Assembly: GCA_902800925.1 (NCBI GenBank)
Contig: CADCGD010000011.1
Coordinates: forward strand, 1 to 64,000
Direction: 5' to 3'
Source of the DNA: an uncultured Bacteroidales bacterium
Lineage (GTDB): Bacteria; Bacteroidota; Bacteroidia; Bacteroidales; Bacteroidaceae
DNA: 64,000 nt
The position numbers and the translations under genes are program-made. This document shows, piece after piece, positions 17,324-27,329 of the stretch (its first letter is position 1; every line of letters begins with the position of its first letter). A model generated the notes under the pieces. The model saw nothing but the letters and a program-made list of their open reading frames with translations, had not been told where the DNA came from and searched no databases.

Positions 17324-18376
17324 TTATTTATTCAGTGGGTTCCATCCCTGTGCCTTGAGTTCGAACTCTTGGTCATCGCGCGTTACCAGTACCTGTCCAA
17401 GGCTGGCATTGGTGATGTGACCAATGAGTTTGACGTCTTCTATCTGCTGAATCTTCTCGTGGTCGCCAATGGGAACAGTGAACAGCAGTTCGTAGTCTTC
17501 GCCACCGTTGAGGGCGCAGGTGGTGACGTTCATGTTCAGCTCTTCAGCCATCACAGCAGTCTGGTAGTCAATGGGCAACTGCTTCTCGAAGATGCGACAA
17601 CCCACGCCCGACTGTTTGCAGATATGCATCAGCTCACTGCTCAGTCCGTCAGAGATGTCCATCATGGCTGTAGGACGGATGCCTGCCTCGCGTAACTTAT
17701 TAATAATGTCGCCCCGGGCCTCTGTCTTCAGCTGGCGCTGCAGCAGGTATTCCTTACCGGCAAAGTCGGGCTGAAAATCGGGAGCTGACTTGCCACTCTT
17801 CTTGGCCTCATCAACCATTTGGTAGTACACGGCTTTTTCGCGCTCCAAGAGCTGCAAGCCCATATAGGCGGCACCAAGGTCGCCACTGACGCAGACGAGG
17901 TCGGTCTCTTTGGCACCGTTGCGATAGACGATATCCTCTTTACGAGCCTCACCGATGCAGGTAATGCTGATAGCCAGACCTGTATAAGAAGAGGTGGTGT
18001 CGCCACCAATGACGTCGACACCCCACTTGTCGCAGGCCATACGCAATCCTGAATAGAACTGCTCCATATCCTCTACGGTGAAGCGTTTGCTAAGTGCCAG
18101 CGAAACGGTCATCTGTCGTGGTGTGCCATTCATGGCAAAGATGTCACTGATGTTAACCATAGCCGACTTCCAGCCAAGGTGCTGCAGGTCGATATAGGTC
18201 AGGTCGAAGTGTACCCCCTCCATGAGCATGTCGGTAGTGACTAACACCTCGCTGTCGGGATAGTGAAGTACGGCGCAGTCATCGCCTACGCCGTACTTTG
18301 TTGATTCATTGTTGGGTTTGATGTCCTTTGTCAATCGGTCTATCAAACCAAATTCTCCTAATGATGCTATTTCCAT
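17324..18376 (-). CDS. thiL: Thiamine-monophosphate kinase
   Basis: Converts thiamine phosphate to thiamine pyrophosphate with ATP. 350 aa; the signatures include GEFGLIDRL at the start, GVGDDCAVL, VTTDMLMEGVHFD (metal-binding Asp residues), NISDIFAMNG, GGDTTSS and MDISDGLSSEL. The start codon follows the punA stop with no gap. No thiamine riboswitch is seen near it. It is part of the minus-strand run sppA-lpxK-punA-thiL. Confidence 0.94.
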   Translation of the reverse strand: MEIASLGEFGLIDRLTKDIKPNNESTKYGVGDDCAVLHYPDSEVLVTTDMLMEGVHFDLTYIDLQHLGWKSAMVNISDIFAMNGTPRQMTVSLALSKRFTVEDMEQFYSGLRMACDKWGVDVIGGDTTSSYTGLAISITCIGEARKEDIVYRNGAKETDLVCVSGDLGAAYMGLQLLEREKAVYYQMVDEAKKSGKSAPDFQPDFAGKEYLLQRQLKTEARGDIINKLREAGIRPTAMMDISDGLSSELMHICKQSGVGCRIFEKQLPIDYQTAVMAEELNMNVTTCALNGGEDYELLFTVPIGDHEKIQQIEDVKLIGHITNASLGQVLVTRDDQEFELKAQGWNPLNK

Positions 18377-19189
18377 TTATGCTGTGCGTTTAATCATTTC
18401 GCGCATGATCTCAGTCATCAGTGGCTGAGCCTTGTCGGCAGCTTCCTGAACCTCTTCGTGACTGACCTCAACAGGATTGTCGAAACCGCCAAGGTCGGTG
18501 ACAACGCTGATGCCGAAGGTCTTGATACCACAGTGGTGGGCAACGATAACTTCAGGAACGGTAGACATGCCAACGGTGTCACCACCCAGGGTACGATACA
18601 TCTTATATTCTGCGGGTGTCTCGAAGGTAGGACCTGTAACACCGATGTAAACACCATAGACCAGACGGATGTTCTTCTCCTTGGCAATCTTTGTAGCCAG
18701 GTTGATGAGCTCATGGTCGTATGCTTCGTGCATATCTGGGAAACGGGGACCTGTCGGGAAGTTCTTGCCACGCAGCGGATGCTCTGGGAAGAAGTTAATA
18801 TGGTCGGTGATAACCATGAGGTCACCAATCTTGAAGGCGGGGTTCATGCCACCTGCTGCATTTGATACAAACAGGGTTTTGATGCCTAGCTCGTACATGA
18901 CGCGAACGGGGAAGGTCACCTCCTTCATGCTATAGCCCTCATAGTAGTGGAAACGTCCCTGCATGGCCAGAATGTCTACGCCACCCAATTTACCGAAGAT
19001 GAGTGCACCAGCATGTCCCTCTACAGTAGACACAGGGAAGTTGGGAATCTCGCTGTAGGGAATTTCTGTTTTGTCAGTTATCTCGGAAGCTAATTGTCCG
19101 AGGCCTGTTCCCAGAATGATTGCTGTCTTGGGACTTGTGGTCATCCTTTCTTTTAACCAGGATGCTGTTTCTTGAATTTTTGTGTACAT
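18377..19189 (-). CDS. punA: Purine nucleoside phosphorylase (trimeric type)
   Basis: Phosphorolysis of guanosine and inosine. 270 aa; ILGTGLG (phosphate loop), [39 protein letters not shown] (purine-site Glu) and [10 protein letters not shown] are the family I PNP blocks. The first 116 nt of the gene overlap the 3' end of lpxK in another frame. The N-terminal [11 protein letters not shown] helix is normal for the family, so the start at 19189 is credible and the overlap is real unless lpxK has lost an earlier stop. Confidence 0.94.
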   Translation of the reverse strand: MYTKIQETASWLKERMTTSPKTAIILGTGLGQLASEITDKTEIPYSEIPNFPVSTVEGHAGALIFGKLGGVDILAMQGRFHYYEGYSMKEVTFPVRVMYELGIKTLFVSNAAGGMNPAFKIGDLMVITDHINFFPEHPLRGKNFPTGPRFPDMHEAYDHELINLATKIAKEKNIRLVYGVYIGVTGPTFETPAEYKMYRTLGGDTVGMSTVPEVIVAHHCGIKTFGISVVTDLGGFDNPVEVSHEEVQEAADKAQPLMTEIMREMIKRTA

Positions 19190-20243
19190 AGTCTATAATT
19201 TGTTGGTTAAACAATTGTGCCTGTTCTTGTAGGAAGCAGACTGTAATAGGTAATGCATACAGATGCTGACGTACCTCCTCACTGAGTCCTTCTACCAGGC
19301 GTAGACGGGTGACATCCTTCTCCGTGGTGATAATTAGTTTGGGAGAGGGTAGTGCAGCAAAGGTGCTGTTAATCAGCCCCACATCTTTCTTGCTGAAGAT
19401 GTGATGGTCGCCAAAAGCGAGTGGTGTCAGCTGTGGTATCAACGGCTGCAGGTCATGCGTCATCTGCTGAGGTGAGGCAATACCTGTAAGCAGAAGCGCT
19501 GAGTAGTCTTTCAGATGATGAAGATCCAGGGCCTCTTTGGTCTCTTGGAATACCGGCAGCAGCTCTCCGTAGTCGATAGACGTGAAGAACAGCTGTTGGT
19601 AGGGATAAAGACTCATTGCCTTCATGATGACACGGTACTCCATAGGCTTGAGGTCCTTGGGGCACTTGGTGACGATGACAATGTCGGCACGGTCCTTGCC
19701 GCTTAGCGGCTCACGCAGTCTGCCGGCAGGCAACAGCTTATCATAGATGATCAGTCGGTGATAGTCTACCAACAGAATGTTGATGCCGGGTTTGACATAG
19801 CGGTGCTGGAAGGCATCGTCAAGCAGGACAACATCAATATCCTTGTCGTTTTCAACTAATGTGTCAATACCATGACAACGATTCTTGTCTACGGCAACGA
19901 TGACATTGGGAAATTTCTGCTTCATCTGGAATGGCTCGTCACCAATCTCAGGCATCGTTGTCTTTGCCGTGGCTTGCACAAAGCCTTTGCTCTTGCGCTT
20001 ATATCCGCGGCTGAGCACTGCAGTATGGAACGTGTCTTTCAGCAGTCGGATGAGGTATTCCACATGGGGGGTCTTACCACTTCCGCCAACAGTAATGTTG
20101 CCAACAGCGATGACAGGTACGTCGAAACTGCGACTCTTCAGTATACCGATGCTGAACATCGTATTCCGAAGATTCACAGCCATGCCGTAGAGCCAGCTCA
20201 ATGGCAGCAGCCACTTGTTGATTTTTATGAAATCGCCTTCCAT
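19074..20243 (-). CDS. lpxK: Tetraacyldisaccharide 4'-kinase
   Basis: Phosphorylates the lipid A disaccharide at the inner membrane. 389 aa; [18 protein letters not shown] is the P-loop region, followed by [27 protein letters not shown] and LPAGRLREP. The C-terminal ~38 residues read into punA in another frame and look unlike the rest (Asn/Arg/Ser rich), so an ancestral stop may have been lost. The start is preceded by five TCGAAAYA-type octamers that fill the spacer after sppA. Confidence 0.93.
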   Translation of the reverse strand: MEGDFIKINKWLLPLSWLYGMAVNLRNTMFSIGILKSRSFDVPVIAVGNITVGGSGKTPHVEYLIRLLKDTFHTAVLSRGYKRKSKGFVQATAKTTMPEIGDEPFQMKQKFPNVIVAVDKNRCHGIDTLVENDKDIDVVLLDDAFQHRYVKPGINILLVDYHRLIIYDKLLPAGRLREPLSGKDRADIVIVTKCPKDLKPMEYRVIMKAMSLYPYQQLFFTSIDYGELLPVFQETKEALDLHHLKDYSALLLTGIASPQQMTHDLQPLIPQLTPLAFGDHHIFSKKDVGLINSTFAALPSPKLIITTEKDVTRLRLVEGLSEEVRQHLYALPITVCFLQEQAQLFNQQIIDYVHKNSRNSILVKRKDDHKSQDSNHSGNRPRTISFRDN

Positions 20244-20250
20244 GCGTTAT

Positions 20251-20290
20251 TTTTTCGATGCTTCGATATTTCGAAATTTCGAGGTTTCGA
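20251..20290 (-). repeat. Five tandem octamers in the sppA-lpxK spacer
   Basis: On the minus strand the units are TCGAAACC, TCGAAATT, TCGAAATA, TCGAAGCA and TCGAAAAA, with no gaps. They begin 2 nt after the sppA stop and end 7 nt before the lpxK ATG. The same structure occurs before groEL and porX. Confidence 0.85.
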
Positions 20291-20292
20291 AC

Positions 20293-22065
20293 TTATTTAA
20301 TCTCCACGAAATAGGGAAGACGGGCCTGGATAGCCGACTGCTTATTGATGTTCTTCAGATAGCTGAACGGGGCGTAGTATTCGCCCAGTGTCTCGCGCAT
20401 CTGCTCATCCAGGTAGTTACCGTGGTCCATGCTGGCTGTCAGACTCTCCCACCAGCTAGGCTCGTCAGGATAGTTGCTGGTGTAATATTCCTTAACTTTG
20501 GCAAGTTGGGCAGCCTTCTTGACGGCATCGTCCAAAGAACCAATGGCATCAACCAACTTGATCTTCAGGGCGTCGTTGCCTACCCATACATGTCCCTGAG
20601 CAATTTCCTCAACCTGTGCAACGGGCAGTTTGCGACCATCAGCAACACGTTTGCGGAACAACTCGTAGCCACGACCGATGTACTGGTCGAGCAGAGCTAA
20701 CTCCTCTGCATTAAACGAACGTGACATCGCTCCGAAGTTGGAGTGTTTGTTGGTCTTTACTTCGCTGAACTTTATGCCCAACTTGTCTGTCAATAGCTGG
20801 CTTACATCGGGGAACAGTCCAAAGATACCGATAGAACCAGTCAGAGTCGTGGGCTCTGAGTAGATATAGTTGGCATTACAGCTAATGTAGTAACCTCCGC
20901 TGGCAGCATAGCCACCCATCGAAACCACTACTGGCTTCTTGGCTTTCAGGTTGGTGACGGCACGCCAAATCTGCTCAGAAGCGTATGCTGAGCCACCAGG
21001 AGAGTTGACACGCAGTACGACAGCCTTCACATCGTCGTTGTTCATCAGTTCTTCCAGATCTTTGCAAACTTCATTAGCGATGATGGAGTGGTCTTGCGAC
21101 AGCAAACTTCCTGTCTGAGAATCAACGATTTCGCCAAAAGCGTAATAGATAGCAATCTTCTCACCCTCTTTTTTCTTATCGGCTACGTTCTCCATGTCTC
21201 CCAACGTCAGTTGGTTGATATGCTCGTCTTTGTCAATCTTCAGACACTTCTTGATTTCACCTTTCACCTCGTCTGTATAGAGCAGCTTGTCGACGAGTTT
21301 CATGCGTATCAGTTCCTTTTGGCTGCAAAGTGCTACATAGCGGTCGGCGTATGCGTTCAATGAATCAACGGAAACTTTACGACTCTTGGATACGTCGTTC
21401 AGCATCACTTTCCAGATGCCGTTCAGATAAGCCTCTGTCTGTTCGCGATCATAGTTGCTCATCTGGTCGGCAGTCATCATCTCTACGGCACTCTTATATT
21501 TGCCAACCTTCACAGCCTGGAACTTAATACCAAACTTGGCAAGCAGGTCTTTGACGTAGTACATTTCGCCGCCCAGTCCGTGCCAGTCGACCATACCTTC
21601 GGGGTTCAGGAACAGTTTGTCTGCCACACTACATATATAATAGGTGGTCTGCGTGTATGAATCACCATAGGCTACAATCCACTTGCCACTCTTTTTGAAG
21701 TCGAGCAGAGCCTCGCGGATGGCATGTGCAGAAGCAGGAGTGTCGCTGCTGAAGGCGCCAGCTTCGATGTAGATGCCTTTGATGTCTTCGTTGTCTTTAG
21801 CCTTCTTGATGGCATTGACGATATTGTCCAGGCCGAGATTCTCACCGACCTCTCCTGTCAGCGATGCCAAGGGGTTGCTCTGTGCACGCTCTTCCAGTTG
21901 GCCGGAGAGCATCAGCGTGAATACGGAGTTTTCTTCTACTTGGGTGGTGCTGGCACTCGACGCTGCAAGTCCTACTAATGAGATGGTACCAAGGATGGCC
22001 ATGACAATAGTTAGCATGATGATACCGGTGATGGTTGCAAAAACATACTTTAGAAAGTCTTTCAT
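20293..22065 (-). CDS. sppA: Signal peptide peptidase SppA, 67 kDa type
   Basis: 590 aa membrane-bound serine protease that degrades cleaved signal peptides. N-terminal TM helix (~8-35), then two ClpP-like domains. The second carries VVLRVNSPGGSAYASEQIW and VVSMGGYAASGGYYIS, where the serine of ASGGYY is the expected nucleophile. The first domain provides the lysine (GKWIVAYGDSYTQTTYY region), as in the E. coli long form. It is the first gene of the minus-strand run, with promoter box at 22106-22113. Confidence 0.93.
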   Translation of the reverse strand: MKDFLKYVFATITGIIMLTIVMAILGTISLVGLAASSASTTQVEENSVFTLMLSGQLEERAQSNPLASLTGEVGENLGLDNIVNAIKKAKDNEDIKGIYIEAGAFSSDTPASAHAIREALLDFKKSGKWIVAYGDSYTQTTYYICSVADKLFLNPEGMVDWHGLGGEMYYVKDLLAKFGIKFQAVKVGKYKSAVEMMTADQMSNYDREQTEAYLNGIWKVMLNDVSKSRKVSVDSLNAYADRYVALCSQKELIRMKLVDKLLYTDEVKGEIKKCLKIDKDEHINQLTLGDMENVADKKKEGEKIAIYYAFGEIVDSQTGSLLSQDHSIIANEVCKDLEELMNNDDVKAVVLRVNSPGGSAYASEQIWRAVTNLKAKKPVVVSMGGYAASGGYYISCNANYIYSEPTTLTGSIGIFGLFPDVSQLLTDKLGIKFSEVKTNKHSNFGAMSRSFNAEELALLDQYIGRGYELFRKRVADGRKLPVAQVEEIAQGHVWVGNDALKIKLVDAIGSLDDAVKKAAQLAKVKEYYTSNYPDEPSWWESLTASMDHGNYLDEQMRETLGEYYAPFSYLKNINKQSAIQARLPYFVEIK

Positions 22066-22105
22066 ATTCTTGTTTGATTAGTTGTTGCTATTCTCTTCAA
22101 TTCTG

Positions 22106-22113
22106 CAAAGGTA
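22106..22113 (-). promoter_or_regulatory. Promoter of the sppA operon
   Basis: The minus-strand -7 box is TACCTTTG. A TTTG lies 18 bp further upstream (near 22132-22135). The sppA ATG at 22065 is about 40 nt downstream. Confidence 0.6.
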
Positions 22114-22211
22114 CAAAAAAATAGATAACTACAAAAATAAAAGAACAAAAAAATGAAAGAAGAGGAATAAAAGATTGAAAAAGTATCTGCCAATGTGTCA
22201 GTCTTTCACGT

Positions 22212-22228
22212 TTGGCACGCTTTTGGCA
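22212..22228 (+). promoter_or_regulatory. Sigma-54-like -24/-12 element upstream of groES
   Basis: TTGGCACG, 4 nt, TGGCA: the GG and GC dinucleotides are 10 bp apart, as in the sigma-54 consensus TTGGCACG-N4-TTGCW, with one mismatch in the -12 half. Transcription would start near 22240, about 38 nt before the groES ATG. No TAnnTTTG box and no CIRCE element are seen in the interval. The function is inferred from pattern only. Confidence 0.45.
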
Positions 22229-22277
22229 GAACAATGGACAGAAAACATAAAAGTCTAATTAAAATAAATAAGGTATT

Positions 22278-22550
22278 ATGAACATTAAACCATTAGGAGA
22301 CCGCGTGTTGGTAGTTCCCGCACCGGCAGAAGAGAAAATCGGTGGCATTATTATTCCTGACACCGCAAAAGAGAAACCCCTTCATGGCACTATCAAGGCC
22401 GTTGGACAGGGTACTAAGGATGAAGAGATGGTCTTGAAGGCTGGCGACGAGGTGCTGTATGGCAAGTACTCTGGCACAGAACTGGAGTTTGAGGGCGAGA
22501 AGTTCCTCATGATGCGTCAGTCTGACGTCCTCGCAGTAATCGAGAAATAA
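22278..22550 (+). CDS. groES: Co-chaperonin GroES
   Basis: Seven-fold lid of the GroEL chaperonin. 90 aa, full length: [32 protein letters not shown] (mobile-loop region), [14 protein letters not shown] and the C-terminal [14 protein letters not shown]. It is followed after 2 nt by five octamer repeats and then groEL. Confidence 0.97.
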   Translation: MNIKPLGDRVLVVPAPAEEKIGGIIIPDTAKEKPLHGTIKAVGQGTKDEEMVLKAGDEVLYGKYSGTELEFEGEKFLMMRQSDVLAVIEK

Positions 22551-22552
22551 CC

Positions 22553-22592
22553 TCGAAATATCGAATCATCGAAATATCGAAAAATCGAAAAA
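22553..22592 (+). repeat. Five tandem octamers in the groES-groEL spacer
   Basis: Units TCGAAATA, TCGAATCA, TCGAAATA, TCGAAAAA, TCGAAAAA in direct succession. They begin 2 nt after the groES stop and end 11 nt before the groEL ATG. Confidence 0.88.
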
Positions 22593-22597
22593 AATAA

Positions 22598-24146
<1,549 letters not shown>

Positions 24147-24180
24147 GTAGTTGATTTTGTAAACTATACATATCAAAACA

Positions 24181-24212
24181 GCGGGTGTCAGTCTTCTATG
24201 ATTGACATCCGC
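24181..24212 (+). terminator. Putative terminator after groEL
   Basis: Stem GCGGGTGTCA with TGACATCCGC (one G-U pair), 12-nt loop, and a weak T tail. Confidence 0.6.
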
Positions 24213-24253
24213 TTGATTTATGTCAAAAAGATGTGAATTTTATGCCAATTTTA

Positions 24254-24425
24254 TTTGCAAGGTCTTTGAAAAGTTCCTACCTTTGCAGCGTGAAAAGAAA
24301 GACACTATAGTTCTATAGATGCTATAGAGGCTGTAGAAGAGATATTTTTTGATTTGTTTTAGTAGATTAGTTTTTAAGTAGTTTGTTTTGAAACCGATTG
24401 TCGAGATGACAGTCGGTTCCTTTTG
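24254..24425 (+). ncRNA. Candidate small RNA gene (promoter plus terminator, no ORF)
   Basis: TTTG at 24254-24257, 20 bp, TACCTTTG at 24278-24285 is a textbook promoter. About 105 nt later a hairpin (24392-24402 with 24408-24418, one G-U pair) is followed by CCTTTTGTATT. The ~135-nt transcript (about 24290-24425) contains no convincing ORF and has short repeats around CTATAG. The next gene has its own promoter at 24501, so this is not simply its leader. A 6S-like or regulatory RNA is possible; I recognise no family. Confidence 0.45.
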
Positions 24426-24500
24426 TATTACTAGGCTCCCTTTTTATTGCTCAAAGCTAAAAAAGATGCTAAAACCTTTGGATTATTCCTTGCTTCTTTG

Positions 24501-24508
24501 TATCTTTG
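24501..24508 (+). promoter_or_regulatory. -7 box of the DUF4450 gene
   Basis: TATCTTTG, 8 nt before the ATG at 24517, giving an almost leaderless transcript. This choice rules out the in-frame ATG at 24388. Confidence 0.6.
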
Positions 24509-24516
24509 CATCAAGT

Positions 24517-26829
24517 ATGAACAAAATACTGGCTCTGTTGTTGCTGCTAGCCTGCAGTTGGAGTACGACAAATGGCTACAATTATCGCCCAAACGGACGT
24601 GCTTTTGTCTGTGTGAATGGTGATAATCGACTGACGCGTCCCCTCTATGGTGCTACTGCCGACTATGTGTTGCAGACCAGTGACCGTCCTTTCTTTGTGG
24701 TGTTGCAGAACAAGGAGTTCCGGCAACTGTCTTTCCGCATCAATGGTGTTGACTTGGAGAAGACTGACTACTGTCTGTCGCGCTATCAGGACGGTATGCG
24801 CAGCTATGAGGTCAAGCACTCCGCTTGGGGCAAGAAAGCCGTGGTGCGCATCAAGGCTGTGGTTGACCAGCAGGAGAATCGTGTGGTATGGCGCCTGCGT
24901 GTGGCCAACTTCAATGGTCCCGTAAAGTTAGAACTGCCCAATCAGCAAGCCTCTGTCAATTTTGCCGAAGACCTCTATCTCAGTTGTTCTGGTCTGTCGT
25001 TTGCTTTTTTGACGATTCGTCAAGGTGAGGCCCTCTTTGATCGGATGGAGAGTGATATGCAGGAAATGGCAGCTACCATCACCGTCAATACTCCCGACAA
25101 GTATATCAATCCGTTGGGTAGTGCTTTGTCTGTTGTACAGGATAAGATGAAGAACGTGTCAGTAGAGGAAATGCTCTGGCGCTTTCGTTACAATGCCAAT
25201 CGTGATGACATGCAGCGCCAGTGGCCCATTATTAGCGATTATGTTCATGGTGCTGACAAACATTTGTTGTCGACGGCTATATTGGCCAAGTGTTATTGGC
25301 TGAACACGATGGCAGCCCGTGTCGCAGCCCAACTGCAGCTAAATGGCGCATCCTATTTTGCAAAGGCTGATGAGGCCCTTGCACTGCTCAACGAAAAGTT
25401 ATGGATGGCCGATAAAGGCTGCTGGGCCCAGTCCAGAGACCAGGATGGTTTGCGGCGCCTGCACGATACGCCCGCCTTGTGGTCCATCTGTTCTCCTATC
25501 TACTACGACGCCTGTACTCCTGAACAAGCCTATATGGCAACGAAGTATATGGACAAGGAGATACCTCACATTCCTGTGACTCCTCAACTCTCTACGCTGG
25601 CTACAAGCAACTGGATGCCCTATACATGGGATATGAATAATGTCTATCCTGCTGCTGTCATGCGTGCCGCGATGGCCTGTTTCAAGGCTGGTCGCAACGA
25701 GGAGGGGTTCCGGTTGCTGAAGGCCACCATCATTGACCAACTTTATGACGGTTCATCACCTGCTAACTTCGGACAAACCAGTAAGTACGATGTTGTCAAT
25801 GGCGAGCAGGGGCGTGATGTGGCCGACCATATCACTATTGCATCTCGTACGCTGACCGAAGGCCTTTTCGGCATTCGCCCTGATGCTTTTAGCCATCGTT
25901 GTATCATTCATCCGGGATTCCCCGAGACGTGGGACAGCGCTTCTATCAGTACCCCTTATGTCAGTTATCGTTTCCGTCGACAGGGCAACCTGCTCATTTA
26001 TGATATTACCCAGCATTTCCGTGAGGCCCAGCAGGTGGTTTTGCGCGTGAATTTGGGAAAAGGTGAGTATCGTGACATTCAGGGTACCGACGATGAACAT
26101 CAGGTCATCACTGTCGATGCTCCCTTGAAGTTGCCAGAGGTCTATGTCTATAGCTCTTATGAAGAGATTTCGCCAACGCCGGAGGGTACCGAGGAACCAA
26201 CGTTTGACTTGAAGTTCAAAAAGGTGGATTTATCAAAAAACTATAACGACTCTGTCTGCCATATCCGTCCGGAGGTTATTGACACTTTCTTCCGTAACCA
26301 GATTATCAAGGATGAATATCTGGTGATGGGTGTACCGTTCCGCACACCTGTCATAGGACTGAATATCGTCTGTGCTTCCCTGTCCGACCGCTATCCTGAT
26401 CAGGTCAGTATCCCTCTCAAGGGACGTGCCACTAAAATGTGGCTGTTGCTGGCAGGAACCACCTCTACCCGTGAGAGTCGCATGGTCAATGGTTTGCTTG
26501 TTGCTCGCTATGAGGATGGTACTGCTGATACTTTGAGATTGGTAAACCCCGACAACTGGTGTTCCGTCGAACAAGATTATTATGTCAACGACTATTCTTT
26601 CCGTGTGCTGCAGCCAAGACCCTACCGGGTTAGCTTTGATACGGGTATTGTCAGTCGTAATCTTAGCAAGGCGATGGGAATCAAGGGAACTAATGACTTG
26701 ATGATTCCAGGTGGGGCTGCCCAAATGCTGTGCATGTCGTTAAATCCTGAGAAGAAGATTATTGCACTCGATATTATCCCACAATCCAATGATGTTGTTG
26801 TTGGACTGATGGGGCTTACCTTGCAGTAA
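24517..26829 (+). CDS. DUF4450 family secreted protein (glycoside-hydrolase-like)
   Basis: 770 aa with signal peptide (MNKILALLLLLACSWSTTNG). The mature start YNYRPNGRAFVCVNGDNRLTR and the GATADYVLQTSDRPFF stretch match the Bacteroidetes DUF4450 family. The middle (HDTPALWSICSPI, ATSNWMPYTWDMNNVYPAAV, DHITIASRTLTEGLFGIRPD) resembles an alpha/alpha-barrel of glycoside hydrolases, and the C-terminal third is beta-rich. The length is shorter than I recall for the family (around 1000 aa), so part of the N-terminal region may be reduced. Substrate unknown; a polysaccharide is plausible. Confidence 0.72.
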   Translation: MNKILALLLLLACSWSTTNGYNYRPNGRAFVCVNGDNRLTRPLYGATADYVLQTSDRPFFVVLQNKEFRQLSFRINGVDLEKTDYCLSRYQDGMRSYEVKHSAWGKKAVVRIKAVVDQQENRVVWRLRVANFNGPVKLELPNQQASVNFAEDLYLSCSGLSFAFLTIRQGEALFDRMESDMQEMAATITVNTPDKYINPLGSALSVVQDKMKNVSVEEMLWRFRYNANRDDMQRQWPIISDYVHGADKHLLSTAILAKCYWLNTMAARVAAQLQLNGASYFAKADEALALLNEKLWMADKGCWAQSRDQDGLRRLHDTPALWSICSPIYYDACTPEQAYMATKYMDKEIPHIPVTPQLSTLATSNWMPYTWDMNNVYPAAVMRAAMACFKAGRNEEGFRLLKATIIDQLYDGSSPANFGQTSKYDVVNGEQGRDVADHITIASRTLTEGLFGIRPDAFSHRCIIHPGFPETWDSASISTPYVSYRFRRQGNLLIYDITQHFREAQQVVLRVNLGKGEYRDIQGTDDEHQVITVDAPLKLPEVYVYSSYEEISPTPEGTEEPTFDLKFKKVDLSKNYNDSVCHIRPEVIDTFFRNQIIKDEYLVMGVPFRTPVIGLNIVCASLSDRYPDQVSIPLKGRATKMWLLLAGTTSTRESRMVNGLLVARYEDGTADTLRLVNPDNWCSVEQDYYVNDYSFRVLQPRPYRVSFDTGIVSRNLSKAMGIKGTNDLMIPGGAAQMLCMSLNPEKKIIALDIIPQSNDVVVGLMGLTLQ

Positions 26830-26837
26830 ACGTTAGT

Positions 26838-26913
26838 AACTAAAAATATTAGTTAACGGAATTTAAAAACTAATAGTTTTAGTTGCATGTAACGAAAACT
26901 TTTAGTTACTTTG
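26838..26913 (+). promoter_or_regulatory. Three BlaI-type operators and promoter of the blaI operon
   Basis: Three dyads of the form AACTAA-N5-TTAGTT: 26838-26854, 26868-26884 and 26891-26907 (the last with AACGAA). All have the same 5-nt spacer, and their centres are 30 and 23 bp apart. The third overlaps a TTACTTTG -7-like box at 26906-26913. Operators that overlap the promoter of a blaI gene are normal for this self-repressing family. Confidence 0.7.
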
Positions 26914-26966
26914 CAGCAGATATTGATTTTGACGCATCAAATTGGTAAAACCAAAACTCTGAAACA

Positions 26967-27329
26967 ATGAAGAAACTGACCAACAAGGAAAAGGAAATTA
27001 TGACGCTGTACTGGCAGCATGGTCCGATGTTCGTGCGCGAGTTGCAGGAACATTATGACGAGCCACGTCCACACTTCAATACGTTGTCGACCATCGTACG
27101 CATCCTGGAGCGTGAGGGCTATTTGGGCCACAAGCAGTTTGGCAATACCTATCAGTACTATCCGCTGGTGTCGGAGAAGGAGTATGGTCGCTCGTCTATT
27201 GCGGGTGTCATCAAGAACTACTTTAACGACTCCTATCTCAGTGCTGTCTCCGCGTTTGTCAAAGAAGAAAAGATCAGCGTAGATGAGCTGAAAGAATTGA
27301 TAGAACAAATAGAAGCAAACAATGATTGA
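26967..27329 (+). CDS. blaI: BlaI/MecI/CopY family repressor
   Basis: 120 aa winged-helix repressor. The N-terminal MKKLTNKEKEIMTLYWQHG and the recognition region RPHFNTLSTIVRILEREGYLGHKQFGNTYQYYP are the family signature. The C-terminal half (SYLSAVSAFVKEEKISVDELKELI) is the dimerisation domain. It should bind the three dyads upstream and be inactivated through the BlaR1-type protease encoded next, with which it overlaps by 8 nt. No beta-lactamase gene is present in the operon. Confidence 0.92.
   Translation: MKKLTNKEKEIMTLYWQHGPMFVRELQEHYDEPRPHFNTLSTIVRILEREGYLGHKQFGNTYQYYPLVSEKEYGRSSIAGVIKNYFNDSYLSAVSAFVKEEKISVDELKELIEQIEANND

Noticed and set aside
18376-18377. TPP riboswitch controlling thiL
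   Set aside because: thiL follows punA with no gap, and no TPP-type core occurs upstream in the operon.
22120-22277. CIRCE element before groES
   Set aside because: No TTAGCACTC/GAGTGCTAA inverted repeat could be found in the interval.
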